DNA of 64,000 bases from Ignavibacteriales bacterium (GCA_003538625.1 DPRR01000029.1:248001-312000), one strand, 5' to 3'. Counted from the first letter of the stretch, positions 9,214-18,603 are shown. Made by a program: numbers and translations. The notes: generated from the sequence alone by a model not told the origin.

Positions 9214-9414
9214 TTAGAACCTCTGATTGTGTGAATAATAATTATTAAAATTTACTATTCTAAATTATTTGTGATGCTTAAGAGAAACAAGATTTTATGA
9301 AGGGTTTTGCAAATAAATAGTTTAACAAAAAAGTAAAATTTTATTTGATTTTAACTAATTTATTTCGTTCGTTAGAAGTGAGTTTATTTTATAATTTTTT
9401 ATTCGGGGAGTTTT

Positions 9415-11516
9415 ATGAGAAAGATAGTTTTAAGTTTTGCTTTATTCATTTCGATCTCATTTCAAATAAGTGCACAGTGGTTTTGGCAAAACCCATTACC
9501 ACAGGGAAATGGATTTGAGGACCTAAAATTTATTTCACCACTAGTTGGATGGGCAGTCGGTTCGTCTGGAACAATTCTCAAAACTACAGATGGTGGAGAA
9601 AGTTGGATTGTCCAGTCAAGTAATACTGATATTCGACTATACAAGGTTTCTTTGATAGATGAAGATCATGCAATTGTTGTTGGAGAAAAGGGTAAAATTT
9701 TTCGAACAGCTGATGGAGGACTAAATTGGAGTATTTGGTCAATCGAAAATGAAAATAGCCTTTATGGAGTATCTTTTTCAGATTTGAATAATGGTATTGT
9801 TGTGGGCGAATTTGGAACCATGTTAAAAACCACAAATGGTGGCCAAGGCTGGATATCACTTTCTACACCCATTAGTTACGATTTTTATGATGTAAAGATG
9901 ATTGATTCTAATATAGTATATGTGATTGGACAACTTGGAACAATTCTTAAAACAACTAACGGGGGACTAAATTGGACAGAACTGCTAAGTGGTTCAACGA
10001 CTACTCTAGTAGATGCCAGTTTTTTAGATGAAAATAATGGAACAGTTATAGGGTTTGGAACAATATTAAAAACATCAGATGGCGGTCAAAATTGGGTTAA
10101 TCAGCCTAGCAGTGTATCTACACATTTGTTCGGTATATACTTTACAGATTCAAATAATGGGACAATTGTAGGTTGGAACGGAACAATATTAAAAACGACT
10201 AATGGAGGTCAAAATTGGATTTCTCAATCAAGTGGCACTAACAAAGCTCTAACTAGTGTTTATTTTAGAGATGAAGAAACGGAATAATTGTTGGAAGTTA
10301 TGGGATAATACTTATTACAACTGATGCAGGTCAAAATTGGAACAATCGTTTAACCTCTATAACTTCTCAAAGCCTCAATGATGTTTACTTTGTAGATGTA
10401 AATAATGGTACTGCGGTTGGATACAATGGCACTATTTTAAACACCACAAACGGAGGCATTACCTGGATCTTACAGGAATGTAGCACTACCAATTCACTTA
10501 AAGATGTTGCATTTATTGATATAAATACTGGCTTTATTGTCGGCGAGAATGGATTAATTATTAAGACAAGCGATGGGGGTAAAAACTGGGTTACAAAAAT
10601 TAGTGGAACAACTAACCACTTATGGGGTGTTTCATTTATAGATAGAAATAATGGGACAGTTGTCGGTGATAATGGAACAATTTTGAGAACAACAGACTGT
10701 GGTAATACTTGGCAATTGCAAGAAAGCGGATATTTCCAAAGAATTATAGATATATCTTATATTGATTCAAACTATGGAATTGCTGTATGCGAGCTTGGTG
10801 CTATATTAAGAACAACGGATGGTGGAAAGAATTGGATCCATAAATCTTTAGGATCTTATTATATGATTAATGATATAAGTTTTATAAATCCCGACAATGC
10901 AACAATTATTGGTTTTACTACTATAAATGTTCATGGACTTATTCTTAGAACAACGGATGGAGGTTTAAATTGGTTTGAAGAAACAAGTGGAACAAATAAT
11001 CACCTACTTGGAGTTTCATTTGCAGATATAAATAATGGTATTGCAGTTGGATATGGTGGGACAGTCCTTCGGACATATAATGGAGGTACAAACTGGGGAA
11101 TTCAGTCAAGTGGAACAGTTAATACTCTTGTTTCTGTCTCATTTAAAGATTCAAATACAGCAACAATTGTAGGTGATGGTGGTACAATTTTAAAAACCAC
11201 AAATGGTGGTTTTACTTTTATTAAAGATGAAGAAAACAACTCCATTCAACCAAATAAATTTTCTCTTTCCCAGAACTACCCAAACCCGTTTAATCCTAGT
11301 ACCAATATTCAATACGCAATAAGCAGTACGCAATTTGTTACTTTAAAAATTTACGATGTATTAGGTAAAGAAATTGCAGCACTAGTTAACGAAGAAAAAA
11401 GTGCGGGAAATTATAATGTTGAATTTAATGCATCTCACCTGGCAAGTGGGATTTATTATTACCAATTAAGAGCAGGGGATTACGTTGAAACTAAGAAGAT
11501 GATTCTTTTAAAATAA
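9415..11516 (+). pseudogene. T9SS-sorted YCF48-repeat propeller protein, frameshifted
   Basis: The first frame runs 9415-10287 and starts with a signal peptide after a GGGGAG ribosome-binding site. The second frame is open from about 10278 to 11516 and carries the same repeats without a break. About fifteen YCF48-type units follow one another, each with T-T-D-G-G or T-T-N-G-G-x-N-W and a V-G-x-x-G-T-I-L-K-T strand. At 10273-10283 frame one reads D-E-E-T-E-stop while the other frame continues N-G-I-I-V-G; one extra A in the GAAAC at 10276-10280 would restore D-E-E-N-G. The tail ends in a Por sorting domain with Q-N-Y-P-N-P-F-N-P-S-T. It may be a real broken gene or a homopolymer sequencing error; the repaired protein would have about 700 residues. 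Confidence 0.85.
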
Positions 11517-11521
11517 AAAAT

Positions 11522-11654
11522 AGGCTGTCTCAAAAGTAAAAAACACTTGAACGTCATTCCCACGAAATTGGGAATCTATTCTTCGTTTATTTGGGTACCG
11601 TAGCTTCCCGTTTTCACGGGAATGACATATGCGACCCAACTTTTGAGAAAGCCT
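11522..11654. mobile_element. MITE-like element with 16-bp terminal inverted repeats
   Basis: AGGCTGTCTCAAAAGT at 11522-11537 and ACTTTTGAGAAAGCCT at 11639-11654 are inverted copies with one mismatch. They enclose 101 bases without a gene. Inside lies a second palindrome at 11553-11626 that begins GTCATTCCC and ends GGGAATGAC. The outer ends resemble the termini I remember for IS1182-type elements, but no transposase is present, so this is best seen as a non-autonomous remnant. It sits between two convergent genes. Confidence 0.6.
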
Positions 11655-11680
11655 CTTTCTATAAACAAATTTAAAAGTTT

Positions 11681-12511
11681 TTATTTCAATTTCTTTTTTT
11701 CAGGCGGTAAAAAATTATTTGAAGATACAACTGATTTGCCGGTTTTCTTTTCTAGTTCAAGTCTTGCATTTTTAGCAATCTTGCCACCTTTTCTGCTCGC
11801 ATCTTTATTTTCAATTAGCCCGGTTGCTTTTATAGTTTCAGCGATTTGTCTGGTAGAAAGTTCTGCCAATGCTGTAAATATAAGTTCTGCTTCACTCATA
11901 TGATCTCTTAAGTTTTGTGTCTTCAGTCCTTTAAGACTTTTATGATCTTTAACACTAATGCCCGTCCACTCTTGATGAATTAGATTTGTTAAGATAGCAA
12001 ATTCATCTCCTTCTTTAATATCATGATTTCTCCAATAATCAGTAAGCTTATTTCTTGTTTCTTGTCCAAGCATCCTTTGCTGAATCCATTTTTCACTTCT
12101 GCCATATTTTTTCCAATAATCTCTTGCACGATTTAATGAAATTTCTGGATCAGCAATTTCTTTTATCCTTTCATATCCAACTTTAGCAAGCCATAATTTA
12201 ATTGGTTCGGCTTTTGGAGAAGGAACCGATTGGACTAAACGTAAAATCGTTTCAGGATCAGCAACATCCGTTAAATAGTTTTTACCATCTGCTGCTTTCA
12301 TTTTCAGTCGGTTACATTTTGTAACCGTCTCACTTCCTTCTTTGGAAAGTCTGTTTTTAAGCACTTTCCAGTAATTTCTGGCTCTTTGAAAATTTGGTTG
12401 GTCGGTTAAGGCTTGAATTATATCAACAACAGAAAAGTACCATACTTCTTTATCTTCATCGTAATGGCGGCGTATTTTGTACTTTCCAAATATTGCTAAG
12501 TTAGGTTCTAT
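11681..12511 (-). CDS. DinD / BRO-N family protein, start codon ATA
   Basis: The protein resembles DNA-damage-inducible protein D and phage antirepressor BRO-N proteins. Residues 1-110 (from W-Y-F-S-V-V-D-I-I-Q-A-L-T to N-R-L-K-M-K-A-A-D-G-K) form the BRO-N fold; the C-terminal half has K-L-W-L-A-K-V-G-Y-E-R-I, W-I-Q-Q-R and N-L-R-D-H-M-S-E-A-E-L typical of DinD. The frame is open from an ATA codon at 12509-12511, six bases after a perfect GGAGG at 12518-12522. No ATG is available in frame; the only other start is an internal GTG at 12362-12364, which would remove half the BRO domain. Either ATA is used poorly, or an ATG has mutated and the gene is nearly silent. DinD is SOS-induced in E. coli, but no LexA box was found here. 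Confidence 0.75.
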   Translation of the reverse strand: MEPNLAIFGKYKIRRHYDEDKEVWYFSVVDIIQALTDQPNFQRARNYWKVLKNRLSKEGSETVTKCNRLKMKAADGKNYLTDVADPETILRLVQSVPSPKAEPIKLWLAKVGYERIKEIADPEISLNRARDYWKKYGRSEKWIQQRMLGQETRNKLTDYWRNHDIKEGDEFAILTNLIHQEWTGISVKDHKSLKGLKTQNLRDHMSEAELIFTALAELSTRQIAETIKATGLIENKDASRKGGKIAKNARLELEKKTGKSVVSSNNFLPPEKKKLK

Positions 12512-12551
12512 GTTTCACCTCCAATACTCATTTAATTTCTAAAAATTAATT

Positions 12552-13025
12552 CTAAAACTTTTTCTTCAAAGCCTCGTGTACATTTGGAGGAACAAAATCA
12601 CTTACGTCTGCGTGTAGAGAAGCGAGGTTTCGGATTACAGTGGAATTAAGGTAAGTATACTTTTCGTGAGGCATTAAAAATATTGTAGTAATATCACCTG
12701 CAAGTTTTCTATTCATTAACGCCATCTGAAATTCAAATTCAAAATCACTTATCTGGCGCAATCCTCTGATAATTCCAGTTGCACCGACTTGTTTTGCATG
12801 TTCTACAACCAATCCATCAAAAGAATCCACACTAACACGTTCATAATTATTAAGACTTTCTTTCAGCATCATCACGCGCTCCGCTGTAGAAAATAATTGG
12901 TTCTTAGTAGGATTAACAGCAACCGTTACAATAACTTCATCAAATAAATTAACCGCACGTTTAATAATATCGATGTGTCCGTACGTAACAGGATCAAATG
13001 TGCCGGGATAAAGTACTTTTTTCAT
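12552..13025 (-). CDS. coaD: Phosphopantetheine adenylyltransferase
   Basis: CoaD transfers AMP from ATP to 4'-phosphopantetheine, the next-to-last step of coenzyme A synthesis. The 157-residue length is standard. The nucleotidyltransferase signature P-G-T-F-D-P-V-T-Y-G-H is at 7-17, the second motif I-I-R-G-L-R near 86-91, and M-P-H-E-K-Y-T-Y-L-N-S-T-V-I-R includes the S-S/T-x-I-R loop of the family. It is followed upstream on the same strand by rsmD, a frequent neighbour of coaD in many bacteria, with 55 bases between. Confidence 0.95.
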   Translation of the reverse strand: MKKVLYPGTFDPVTYGHIDIIKRAVNLFDEVIVTVAVNPTKNQLFSTAERVMMLKESLNNYERVSVDSFDGLVVEHAKQVGATGIIRGLRQISDFEFEFQMALMNRKLAGDITTIFLMPHEKYTYLNSTVIRNLASLHADVSDFVPPNVHEALKKKF

Positions 13026-13080
13026 TTTAAAACTCTGTTTTGATGTAATGAAAAGTAGAAATAATTATTATAAAATGAAA

Positions 13081-13632
13081 CTATTCATAAAGTTCGTACA
13101 GACAAGTATCACCAATAATCTTAAAAGGTTCGAATTTAAAGTTTTCAATGTCTGCAGATTTTGTTTCAATTGATCTTTCGATAATCATCAAACCATTTTT
13201 TTTCAGGTAATTATTCAGTTTAAAGTTCTCAACAACCTGATAAATATCATCTTTAAAATAGGGTGGGTCTGCCAAAATTAAATTAAATTTTTGTTGGGGA
13301 ATTCGTTTTGCAAAATCAACTGCTTTTAATTTTTCAATTACACATAAGTTTTCAACTTTAAGCGATTTTATATTCTCTTTTAAATTTTTACAGATTAGAA
13401 AATTATTTTCAACAAATGTAACAGCGCCAGCACCACGACTGATGCATTCCAATCCAAGTGAACCGGATCCGGCATAAAGTTCAAGCACATTTATTCCTTC
13501 AAAATCAATTTTGTTATTTAATAAATTAAAAAGTGTTTCCTTAACTCTGTCTGCGGTTGGTCGTAATAATTTTGATTGGGGAACATTAATAAATCTTCCT
13601 TTAAAAATGCCGGATATAATTCTAATTCTCAT
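13081..13632 (-). CDS. rsmD: 16S rRNA (guanine966-N2)-methyltransferase
   Basis: RsmD methylates G966 of 16S rRNA using S-adenosylmethionine. The 183 residues start with R-I-I-S-G-I-F-K-G-R, followed by L-R-P-T-A-D-R-V-K-E-T-L-F-N at 23-36, both RsmD signatures. The SAM-binding motif is L-E-L-Y-A-G-S-G-S-L-G at 50-60 and the catalytic N-x-x-L-A-D-P-P-Y reads N-L-I-L-A-D-P-P-Y at 117-125. The rsmD-coaD gene order supports the call. Confidence 0.93.
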   Translation of the reverse strand: MRIRIISGIFKGRFINVPQSKLLRPTADRVKETLFNLLNNKIDFEGINVLELYAGSGSLGLECISRGAGAVTFVENNFLICKNLKENIKSLKVENLCVIEKLKAVDFAKRIPQQKFNLILADPPYFKDDIYQVVENFKLNNYLKKNGLMIIERSIETKSADIENFKFEPFKIIGDTCLYELYE

Positions 13633-13650
13633 AATTATTTATGGAAGACA

Positions 13651-14577
13651 TTACGCAATTCTGAAAGCGATACCTGCAGCTGATGAAAATGAATTATACT
13701 TTTCCAGATACAATTTATTTTCATAAAGTTCGGGTATTGGTCTAATCTTATCAAATGGATTGAATAAAATAAAATCCAGACCTAAAGCTTTTTTTAAAGT
13801 TTGAACTACGGTTCCTGATATTTCATCCCCTGAAATAAAAGCAGCTTCTATTTGTGATTTATCAATATTTAAGATTGGTGAACGCGATGTTTCTTTAATT
13901 AAATGATCAGTAATTTCACTAGCATCGTTCAATGGAATTACTTTGAAGTAGAGCGGTTTACCGTTGAAAGCGAAAAACATTGACAGAAATTTATTATTAA
14001 AATAAACACTTAGAGTTAATCCTTTGTACATAATAGCATTACTTACGGATAATGATCTTTCAGCGGCAATGTGAAGGTTATCTACAAATTTAAGTTTTAA
14101 ATTGTTTTTTTTACAAAATGAATCAAGTATTTGTAAATACCGTCTTTGTACTGCAAATACAAGAGCAGAACCCATTTCATTAAACGGTCCTTTTTCAATT
14201 TCGAAGTACTGAAGCACTAAATTTTTTGTTGAGATAAAAGGGTAGAGTATCGAAAGTTCCCATTTAAACTCATCAAGTAAATCCTGATATAATAGAGTTG
14301 TATCATAAGGCATTTGCATTGTGTGAAAAAGTTCGAAAGGGAGTGTGAAAGAAGCGGAATTACTATTAAAATTTTTTTTGATCAGCAGTTCATCAAAAGC
14401 GCCCTGCAGCAGGGCGCTTATTTTTGTTTCTTTATCAATTTCAAAATCTATCCGATCGTTAAAGTAAGTTTCATCAACATTAACAAGTTTAAACTGATCT
14501 TCAATATAATTTACTTCAACAACCTGCAGCTTAGAACCGGATATGTTAAATCCAATATGATTTTCAAATCCAGCCAT
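13651..14577 (-). CDS. PilM-like actin-fold protein
   Basis: A 308-residue protein resembling type IV pilus assembly PilM and related actin-like ATPases: an N-terminal H-I-G-F-N-I-S-G-S-K-L-Q-V-V-E-V strand pair that mimics the phosphate-1 loop, a middle region with I-A-A-E-R-S-L-S, and C-terminal A-A-F-I-S-G-D-E-I-S-G followed by N-P-F-D-K-I-R and a final S-S-A-A-G-I-A-F-R-I. No membrane segment is visible. Its neighbours are a one-TM protein and a ComEA-like protein, so a role in DNA uptake or in a pilus-like envelope machine is reasonable, but pilN, pilO and pilQ are not in the window. The assignment rests on pattern recognition of a divergent family. Confidence 0.6.
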   Translation of the reverse strand: MAGFENHIGFNISGSKLQVVEVNYIEDQFKLVNVDETYFNDRIDFEIDKETKISALLQGAFDELLIKKNFNSNSASFTLPFELFHTMQMPYDTTLLYQDLLDEFKWELSILYPFISTKNLVLQYFEIEKGPFNEMGSALVFAVQRRYLQILDSFCKKNNLKLKFVDNLHIAAERSLSVSNAIMYKGLTLSVYFNNKFLSMFFAFNGKPLYFKVIPLNDASEITDHLIKETSRSPILNIDKSQIEAAFISGDEISGTVVQTLKKALGLDFILFNPFDKIRPIPELYENKLYLEKYNSFSSAAGIAFRIA

Positions 14578-14588
14578 TACTTATAAAA

Positions 14589-15158
14589 TTATTCCCACGA
14601 AGCAGTATTCTTTAATGCATCATTATCAAGACTGCCAATGGTGCCGTAGCCGTTTGGATCTTCAATGTAGTATTTTTTACCAACAACGGTTTTGGTTTCT
14701 ACCCTTAAGATTTTTCCTCTTGGATTTACAACTGTATCACTTACAACAGAAGTATCAATTTTCATAACAAATCTTTGATTTGTCTTAGGGGAAGTGTAAA
14801 GACTATCAGGAGTAAACTTACCGTCTGATAATACTTTAAAAGGATTTGCAGGTTTCATTGTAAGAGAATCAAATGCATTTACTACGCTATCAACAAATTT
14901 ATCGTTTTTAATAAAATCAATTAATTTATCCAAACTTCCGCAAAATTCTTTGTTCTTCTTCTCATAAAGAATCTGAGCTTCTTTAAGATTAGTCATTCTT
15001 AATCTAGTCTCGGTTTTAAAATATTTTTCAGATTGTACTTCCGCTGTTGGATCAATAACGGCTACTTTTATTAAAAGAAATGTTAAAACGGCAATTATAA
15101 AATATAAACCTGCGTGTACGTACCAAGGATCTTCATTTTTCGAATTTTTGGAAAACAT
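14589..15158 (-). CDS. Conserved one-TM protein of unknown function
   Basis: A 189-residue protein with one membrane helix at about residues 16-33 and a long, charged, probably periplasmic domain. No family is recognised. The region after the helix (T-R-L-R-M-T-N-L-K-E-A-Q-I-L-Y-E-K-K) is helical and recalls the N-terminal stalk of pseudopilins or PilN/PilO-type proteins, but the prepilin cleavage motif is absent. A strong GGAGG ribosome-binding site precedes the ATG. It lies 11 bases upstream of the PilM-like gene on the same strand and 31 bases after the ComEA-like gene, so the three are likely one operon. Confidence 0.6.
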   Translation of the reverse strand: MFSKNSKNEDPWYVHAGLYFIIAVLTFLLIKVAVIDPTAEVQSEKYFKTETRLRMTNLKEAQILYEKKNKEFCGSLDKLIDFIKNDKFVDSVVNAFDSLTMKPANPFKVLSDGKFTPDSLYTSPKTNQRFVMKIDTSVVSDTVVNPRGKILRVETKTVVGKKYYIEDPNGYGTIGSLDNDALKNTASWE

Positions 15159-15189
15159 TTTTCCTCCGGAAAAAATATAATGTTAAACG

Positions 15190-15687
15190 TTAATCAATAA
15201 AAATGTACTTTTTAATTTTAGCTAATTTGCTCTGTCCGATACCTTTGATATTTATCAGTTCATCAATACTCTTAAACTGTTTATGTATATCGCGGTATTC
15301 AATAATTTTTTGAGCTGTTTTTTCTCCAATACCCGGTAAATCAATAAGTTCTTCCAGCTTTGCAGTATTTAGATTTATACTTTTTTCAGCCGGTAATTTT
15401 TTTTTCTGAATATTACCAAATCTTGATGTGTTAAAATCCAAAACTTCCTGCTTATAGTCAACCTCTTTATCATCACTTTTTTGTACAGATAAAGCGGAAG
15501 AATCTTGATTAGCACCATAAAATTTCCGGTCTTCTTCAGAATAATCAAATATCTGATATGGAACTTCTTCTCTATCATTAAAAAAAATTTGATAAGTTAG
15601 TCCTGCAACAAAGATAAGAACAACAAAAAGACTAATTTTTAATTCAGTTTGCGTTAAACCAATTTTTTTTGAAAGCTGCTCGAGCAT
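15190..15687 (-). CDS. ComEA-like helix-hairpin-helix protein
   Basis: A 165-residue protein with an N-terminal membrane helix at about 17-34, a charged linker, and a C-terminal double helix-hairpin-helix domain (S-I-N-L-N-T-A-K-L-E-E-L-I-D-L-P-G-I-G, then I-N-I-K-G-I-G-Q-S-K-L). This is the architecture of ComEA, which binds double-stranded DNA at the membrane during natural transformation. It sits upstream of the one-TM and PilM-like genes. Whether it works in competence cannot be told without comEC and pilus genes. Confidence 0.8.
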   Translation of the reverse strand: MLEQLSKKIGLTQTELKISLFVVLIFVAGLTYQIFFNDREEVPYQIFDYSEEDRKFYGANQDSSALSVQKSDDKEVDYKQEVLDFNTSRFGNIQKKKLPAEKSINLNTAKLEELIDLPGIGEKTAQKIIEYRDIHKQFKSIDELINIKGIGQSKLAKIKKYIFID

Positions 15688-15749
15688 CTTGCCCCCGAGT
15701 TTTTCAATGAATTAATTTTTTGTTTAGAAAGTTAACAATTCTTATCCAA

Positions 15750-16898
15750 TTATAAACCAAATCTCCTAAAAAATCCCTTACCGTTTTCCTTATCAGAAGT
15801 TTTAAAATTCGGCAGTTCAGCTAATTCCTTTAATAACTCCTTTTCTTTACTGTTAAGTTTTGTTGGGATGTTTACCATAATTCTTACGATTTGATCACCT
15901 CGGCCCGAATGATTTAAATGCTTAATTCCTTTATCACGCATCTTTAACAGCTTACCTGGCTGCGTTCCCGGATCAATTTTAAGTCTTGCTTTACCAACAA
16001 GAGTAGGCACATCCACTTCGGTTCCCAAAACTGCTTCAGGAAACGTTATGTTCAGATCATACACAATATCATCTTCTTCTCTTAGAAAATATTCGTGTTC
16101 CTCTTCTTTAAATACTACAATAATATTACCGGAATGTCCACCGCGTTTTCCTGCATTTCCCTCACCGCGCATTGTCATATAACTTCCTTCATGAACTCCG
16201 GCCGGAACATCAATTTTAACCTGCACATCTTCATTTACTCTTCCATCACCCATACATTTTTTACAAGGTGTATCTATAACTTCTCCTTCACCATTACAAT
16301 TTGCGCAGGCAGTTATATTTACAAACTGCCCAAAAACTGAACGAGAGACAGATCTTATTTCTCCTGTACCATTACAAATAGGGCATTTCTTTTTTGATGT
16401 ACTTCCTTCCGCACCTGATCCGTTGCATTTATCGCATTTAACCTGCTTCTTTATTTTGATCTTCTTTGAAGTTCCTTCGGCAATTTCTTCAAGTGTAAGT
16501 TTTAATGTTACTTTCAGATCAGAACCGGGAACCCCGCGTCCACGTTGTCTACCACGCTGCTGTCCGCCGCCAAAAAAATCATCAAAGATAGATGAGCCGC
16601 CTCCAAAAATATCAGAGAAATGTGAGAAGATATCATTTATGTCAGAAAATCCCTGCGAACCATAACCGCTTCCTCTAACACCATCATGCCCAAATCTATC
16701 ATACTTTGCACGTTTATCATCATTGTTTAAAATTTCATAGGCTTCTGCGGCTTCTTTAAATTTCTCCTCGGATTCCTTATCTCCCGGATTTCTATCAGGA
16801 TGATATTGCATAGCTAGCTTTCGGTATGCTTTCTTCAGTTCTTCTTTAGATGCAGTCCGTTCAACACCAAGAATTTCGTAATAATCTCTTTTAGTCAT
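15750..16898 (-). CDS. dnaJ: Chaperone protein DnaJ
   Basis: DnaJ is the co-chaperone that loads substrates on DnaK and stimulates its ATPase. The 382 residues hold all DnaJ domains: the J domain (Y-Y-E-I-L-G-V-E-R at 6-14, H-P-D at 33-35), a Gly/Phe-rich linker to about 125, four zinc-binding C-x-x-C-x-G-x-G repeats (C-D-K-C-N-G-S-G, C-P-I-C-N-G-T-G, C-A-N-C-N-G-E-G, C-K-K-C-M-G-D-G), and the C-terminal substrate domains. It is the last gene of the hrcA-grpE-dnaJ operon. No dnaK is present in this window, so it must be encoded elsewhere. Confidence 0.97.
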   Translation of the reverse strand: MTKRDYYEILGVERTASKEELKKAYRKLAMQYHPDRNPGDKESEEKFKEAAEAYEILNNDDKRAKYDRFGHDGVRGSGYGSQGFSDINDIFSHFSDIFGGGSSIFDDFFGGGQQRGRQRGRGVPGSDLKVTLKLTLEEIAEGTSKKIKIKKQVKCDKCNGSGAEGSTSKKKCPICNGTGEIRSVSRSVFGQFVNITACANCNGEGEVIDTPCKKCMGDGRVNEDVQVKIDVPAGVHEGSYMTMRGEGNAGKRGGHSGNIIVVFKEEEHEYFLREEDDIVYDLNITFPEAVLGTEVDVPTLVGKARLKIDPGTQPGKLLKMRDKGIKHLNHSGRGDQIVRIMVNIPTKLNSKEKELLKELAELPNFKTSDKENGKGFFRRFGL

Positions 16899-16926
16899 TA
16901 ATTTCTTTTTTTAATTGATATAAAAA

Positions 16927-17502
16927 TTAATCTTCACTTACTATAACTTTTGCATGTCTTATTACCCGGTCTTTGTACATATATCCGGTCTCAAGTTCGT
17001 CTATAACTGTATGTGGTGGAACCGAATCATCAGATCTCTGCATTAATGCTTCGTGAAAATCAACATTGAAAGGTTTACCAATTGATTCTATTTTCTTAAT
17101 ACCTTGCTCATCCAGTGTTTTCAGGAATTTGTTATATATAAGTTGAACGCCTTCTTTAATTTTTTGAATGTCGGTCTCTTCATTTATGTGAGACAGCGAT
17201 CTTTCCAGGTCATCGATTGTAGGAAGCAATTTAATGATTAAAGATTCAGCGGCATATTTAAGCAAATTAAGCTGATCGTTTTCTGTTCTTCTTTTATAGT
17301 TTTCGAATTCAGCAGCTTTTCTCAGAGCCAATTCTTTATACTGATTTATTTCCTGTTGAAGAGCACTTATTTTTTCTTCGCCGCTGTCAATCGGATTCGT
17401 TTCTTCAGATTCAGTTTTTGCATTCTCATTCGCGTTTTGATTCTCACTGATCTTTTCATTCAGATCATCATTCTTTTCATTATCTGTTTTGTGCTTCGAC
17501 AT
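16927..17502 (-). CDS. grpE: Nucleotide exchange factor GrpE
   Basis: GrpE releases ADP from DnaK. The 191 residues start with a long acidic, asparagine-rich tail, then a coiled-coil helix (I-S-A-L-Q-Q-E-I-N-Q-Y-K-E-L-A-L-R-K-A-A-E-F-E-N-Y-K-R-R) and end in the GrpE wing (F-N-V-D-F-H-E-A-L-M and G-Y-M-Y-K-D-R-V-I-R-H-A-K-V-I-V). An AAGGAG ribosome-binding site precedes the ATG. It lies 28 bases before dnaJ and 15 bases after hrcA on the minus strand. Confidence 0.96.
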   Translation of the reverse strand: MSKHKTDNEKNDDLNEKISENQNANENAKTESEETNPIDSGEEKISALQQEINQYKELALRKAAEFENYKRRTENDQLNLLKYAAESLIIKLLPTIDDLERSLSHINEETDIQKIKEGVQLIYNKFLKTLDEQGIKKIESIGKPFNVDFHEALMQRSDDSVPPHTVIDELETGYMYKDRVIRHAKVIVSED

Positions 17503-17517
17503 TTAAAATATCACTCC

Positions 17518-18564
17518 TTATTTATTTCCGGTTAAAACTTCTGACAACATATCTCCAAGATATGAAACAATTGCAACAACTTTTGAATAATCCATTCGCT
17601 TTGGACCAATAATTCCAACAGTGCCCGATGTTTCTCCAAAAGAATATTCCTTGGTGATCAAACTGTATTCATTAAACTTTTCATCCTCATTTTCACTGCC
17701 GATTGAGATCAAAACATTATTAGAGTTCTCAAGTCGTCTTTTATCCATAATATGAATTATAATATCCTTGTCTTCAATTAATTCAATAACACTTTGAAAT
17801 TTACCAGGATCATCAAACTCAGGTTGATGAATTACATTTGTTGCTCCTGTAATTACAACTTTATCATCTTTTTTGTGGTCTTTAAATATTTTATCAACTG
17901 AATCTATAAAGAGCCTGATTATTGGTTTCTCAGTATCAGCTACATCAAAAAATCTTTCCTTAAAAGTCTTACGAATTTCCTGAAACGTAAGTCCATTTAG
18001 TCTCTCATTCAATAATAATTCAACCTTTTGAAGTTTTGTATTTTCAATCGCACTTTCGAATTCAAGTGTTAAAGTTTTTACAAGTCCCGATTTTATGCTT
18101 ACTACAACAAGTAGCCTGGTTGAAGAAAGGATAACCAGCTGAATTTTTTCGAGTATACCATTATCGAGTGTTGGATATGTAACACAAGCGATTTGTTTTG
18201 TAATGGTGCTTAATAAACGAGAAGCAATTTTTAAGATCTCATCAGTTTCTAAAATACTTTGATCCAGATTTTTATCAATTATCCCTTTCTCAGAATTTTT
18301 TAGTTTCTCAATTTCCATCAGCGTATCAACGTAGTACCGATATCCCTTATCAGTTGGTACTCTGCCTGCAGAAGTGTGAGGATGATTTATAAAACCGGTT
18401 TCCTCAAGATCGGACATTATATTGCGAACTGTTGCAGGTGATACACCAACATTAAATCTTTTCGTAATATTTCTTGAACCAACTGGTGAGGCAGTTAAAA
18501 TAAACTGCTGTACAATTGATCTCAGAATAGTCTTTTCTCTATCATTTAAATCTTCGTGAATCAT
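17518..18564 (-). CDS. hrcA: Heat-inducible transcription repressor HrcA
   Basis: HrcA represses class I heat-shock operons by binding CIRCE inverted repeats. The 348 residues include the N-terminal winged helix (R-E-K-T-I-L-R-S-I-V, then S-P-A-T-V-R-N-I-M-S-D-L-E-E-T-G-F and H-P-H-T-S-A-G-R-V-P-T-D-K-G-Y-R) and the GAF-like dimer domain ending in G-T-V-G-I-I-G-P-K-R-M-D-Y-S-K-V. It is the first gene of the operon. No TTAGCACTC-N9-GAGTGCTAA element was seen upstream, so its operator here is unclear; regulation could be elsewhere or use a changed site. Confidence 0.96.
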   Translation of the reverse strand: MIHEDLNDREKTILRSIVQQFILTASPVGSRNITKRFNVGVSPATVRNIMSDLEETGFINHPHTSAGRVPTDKGYRYYVDTLMEIEKLKNSEKGIIDKNLDQSILETDEILKIASRLLSTITKQIACVTYPTLDNGILEKIQLVILSSTRLLVVVSIKSGLVKTLTLEFESAIENTKLQKVELLLNERLNGLTFQEIRKTFKERFFDVADTEKPIIRLFIDSVDKIFKDHKKDDKVVITGATNVIHQPEFDDPGKFQSVIELIEDKDIIIHIMDKRRLENSNNVLISIGSENEDEKFNEYSLITKEYSFGETSGTVGIIGPKRMDYSKVVAIVSYLGDMLSEVLTGNK

Positions 18565-18603
18565 TTTATAAACATTTTTGCAATTAATTTAACTTTTAAT
18601 TTG

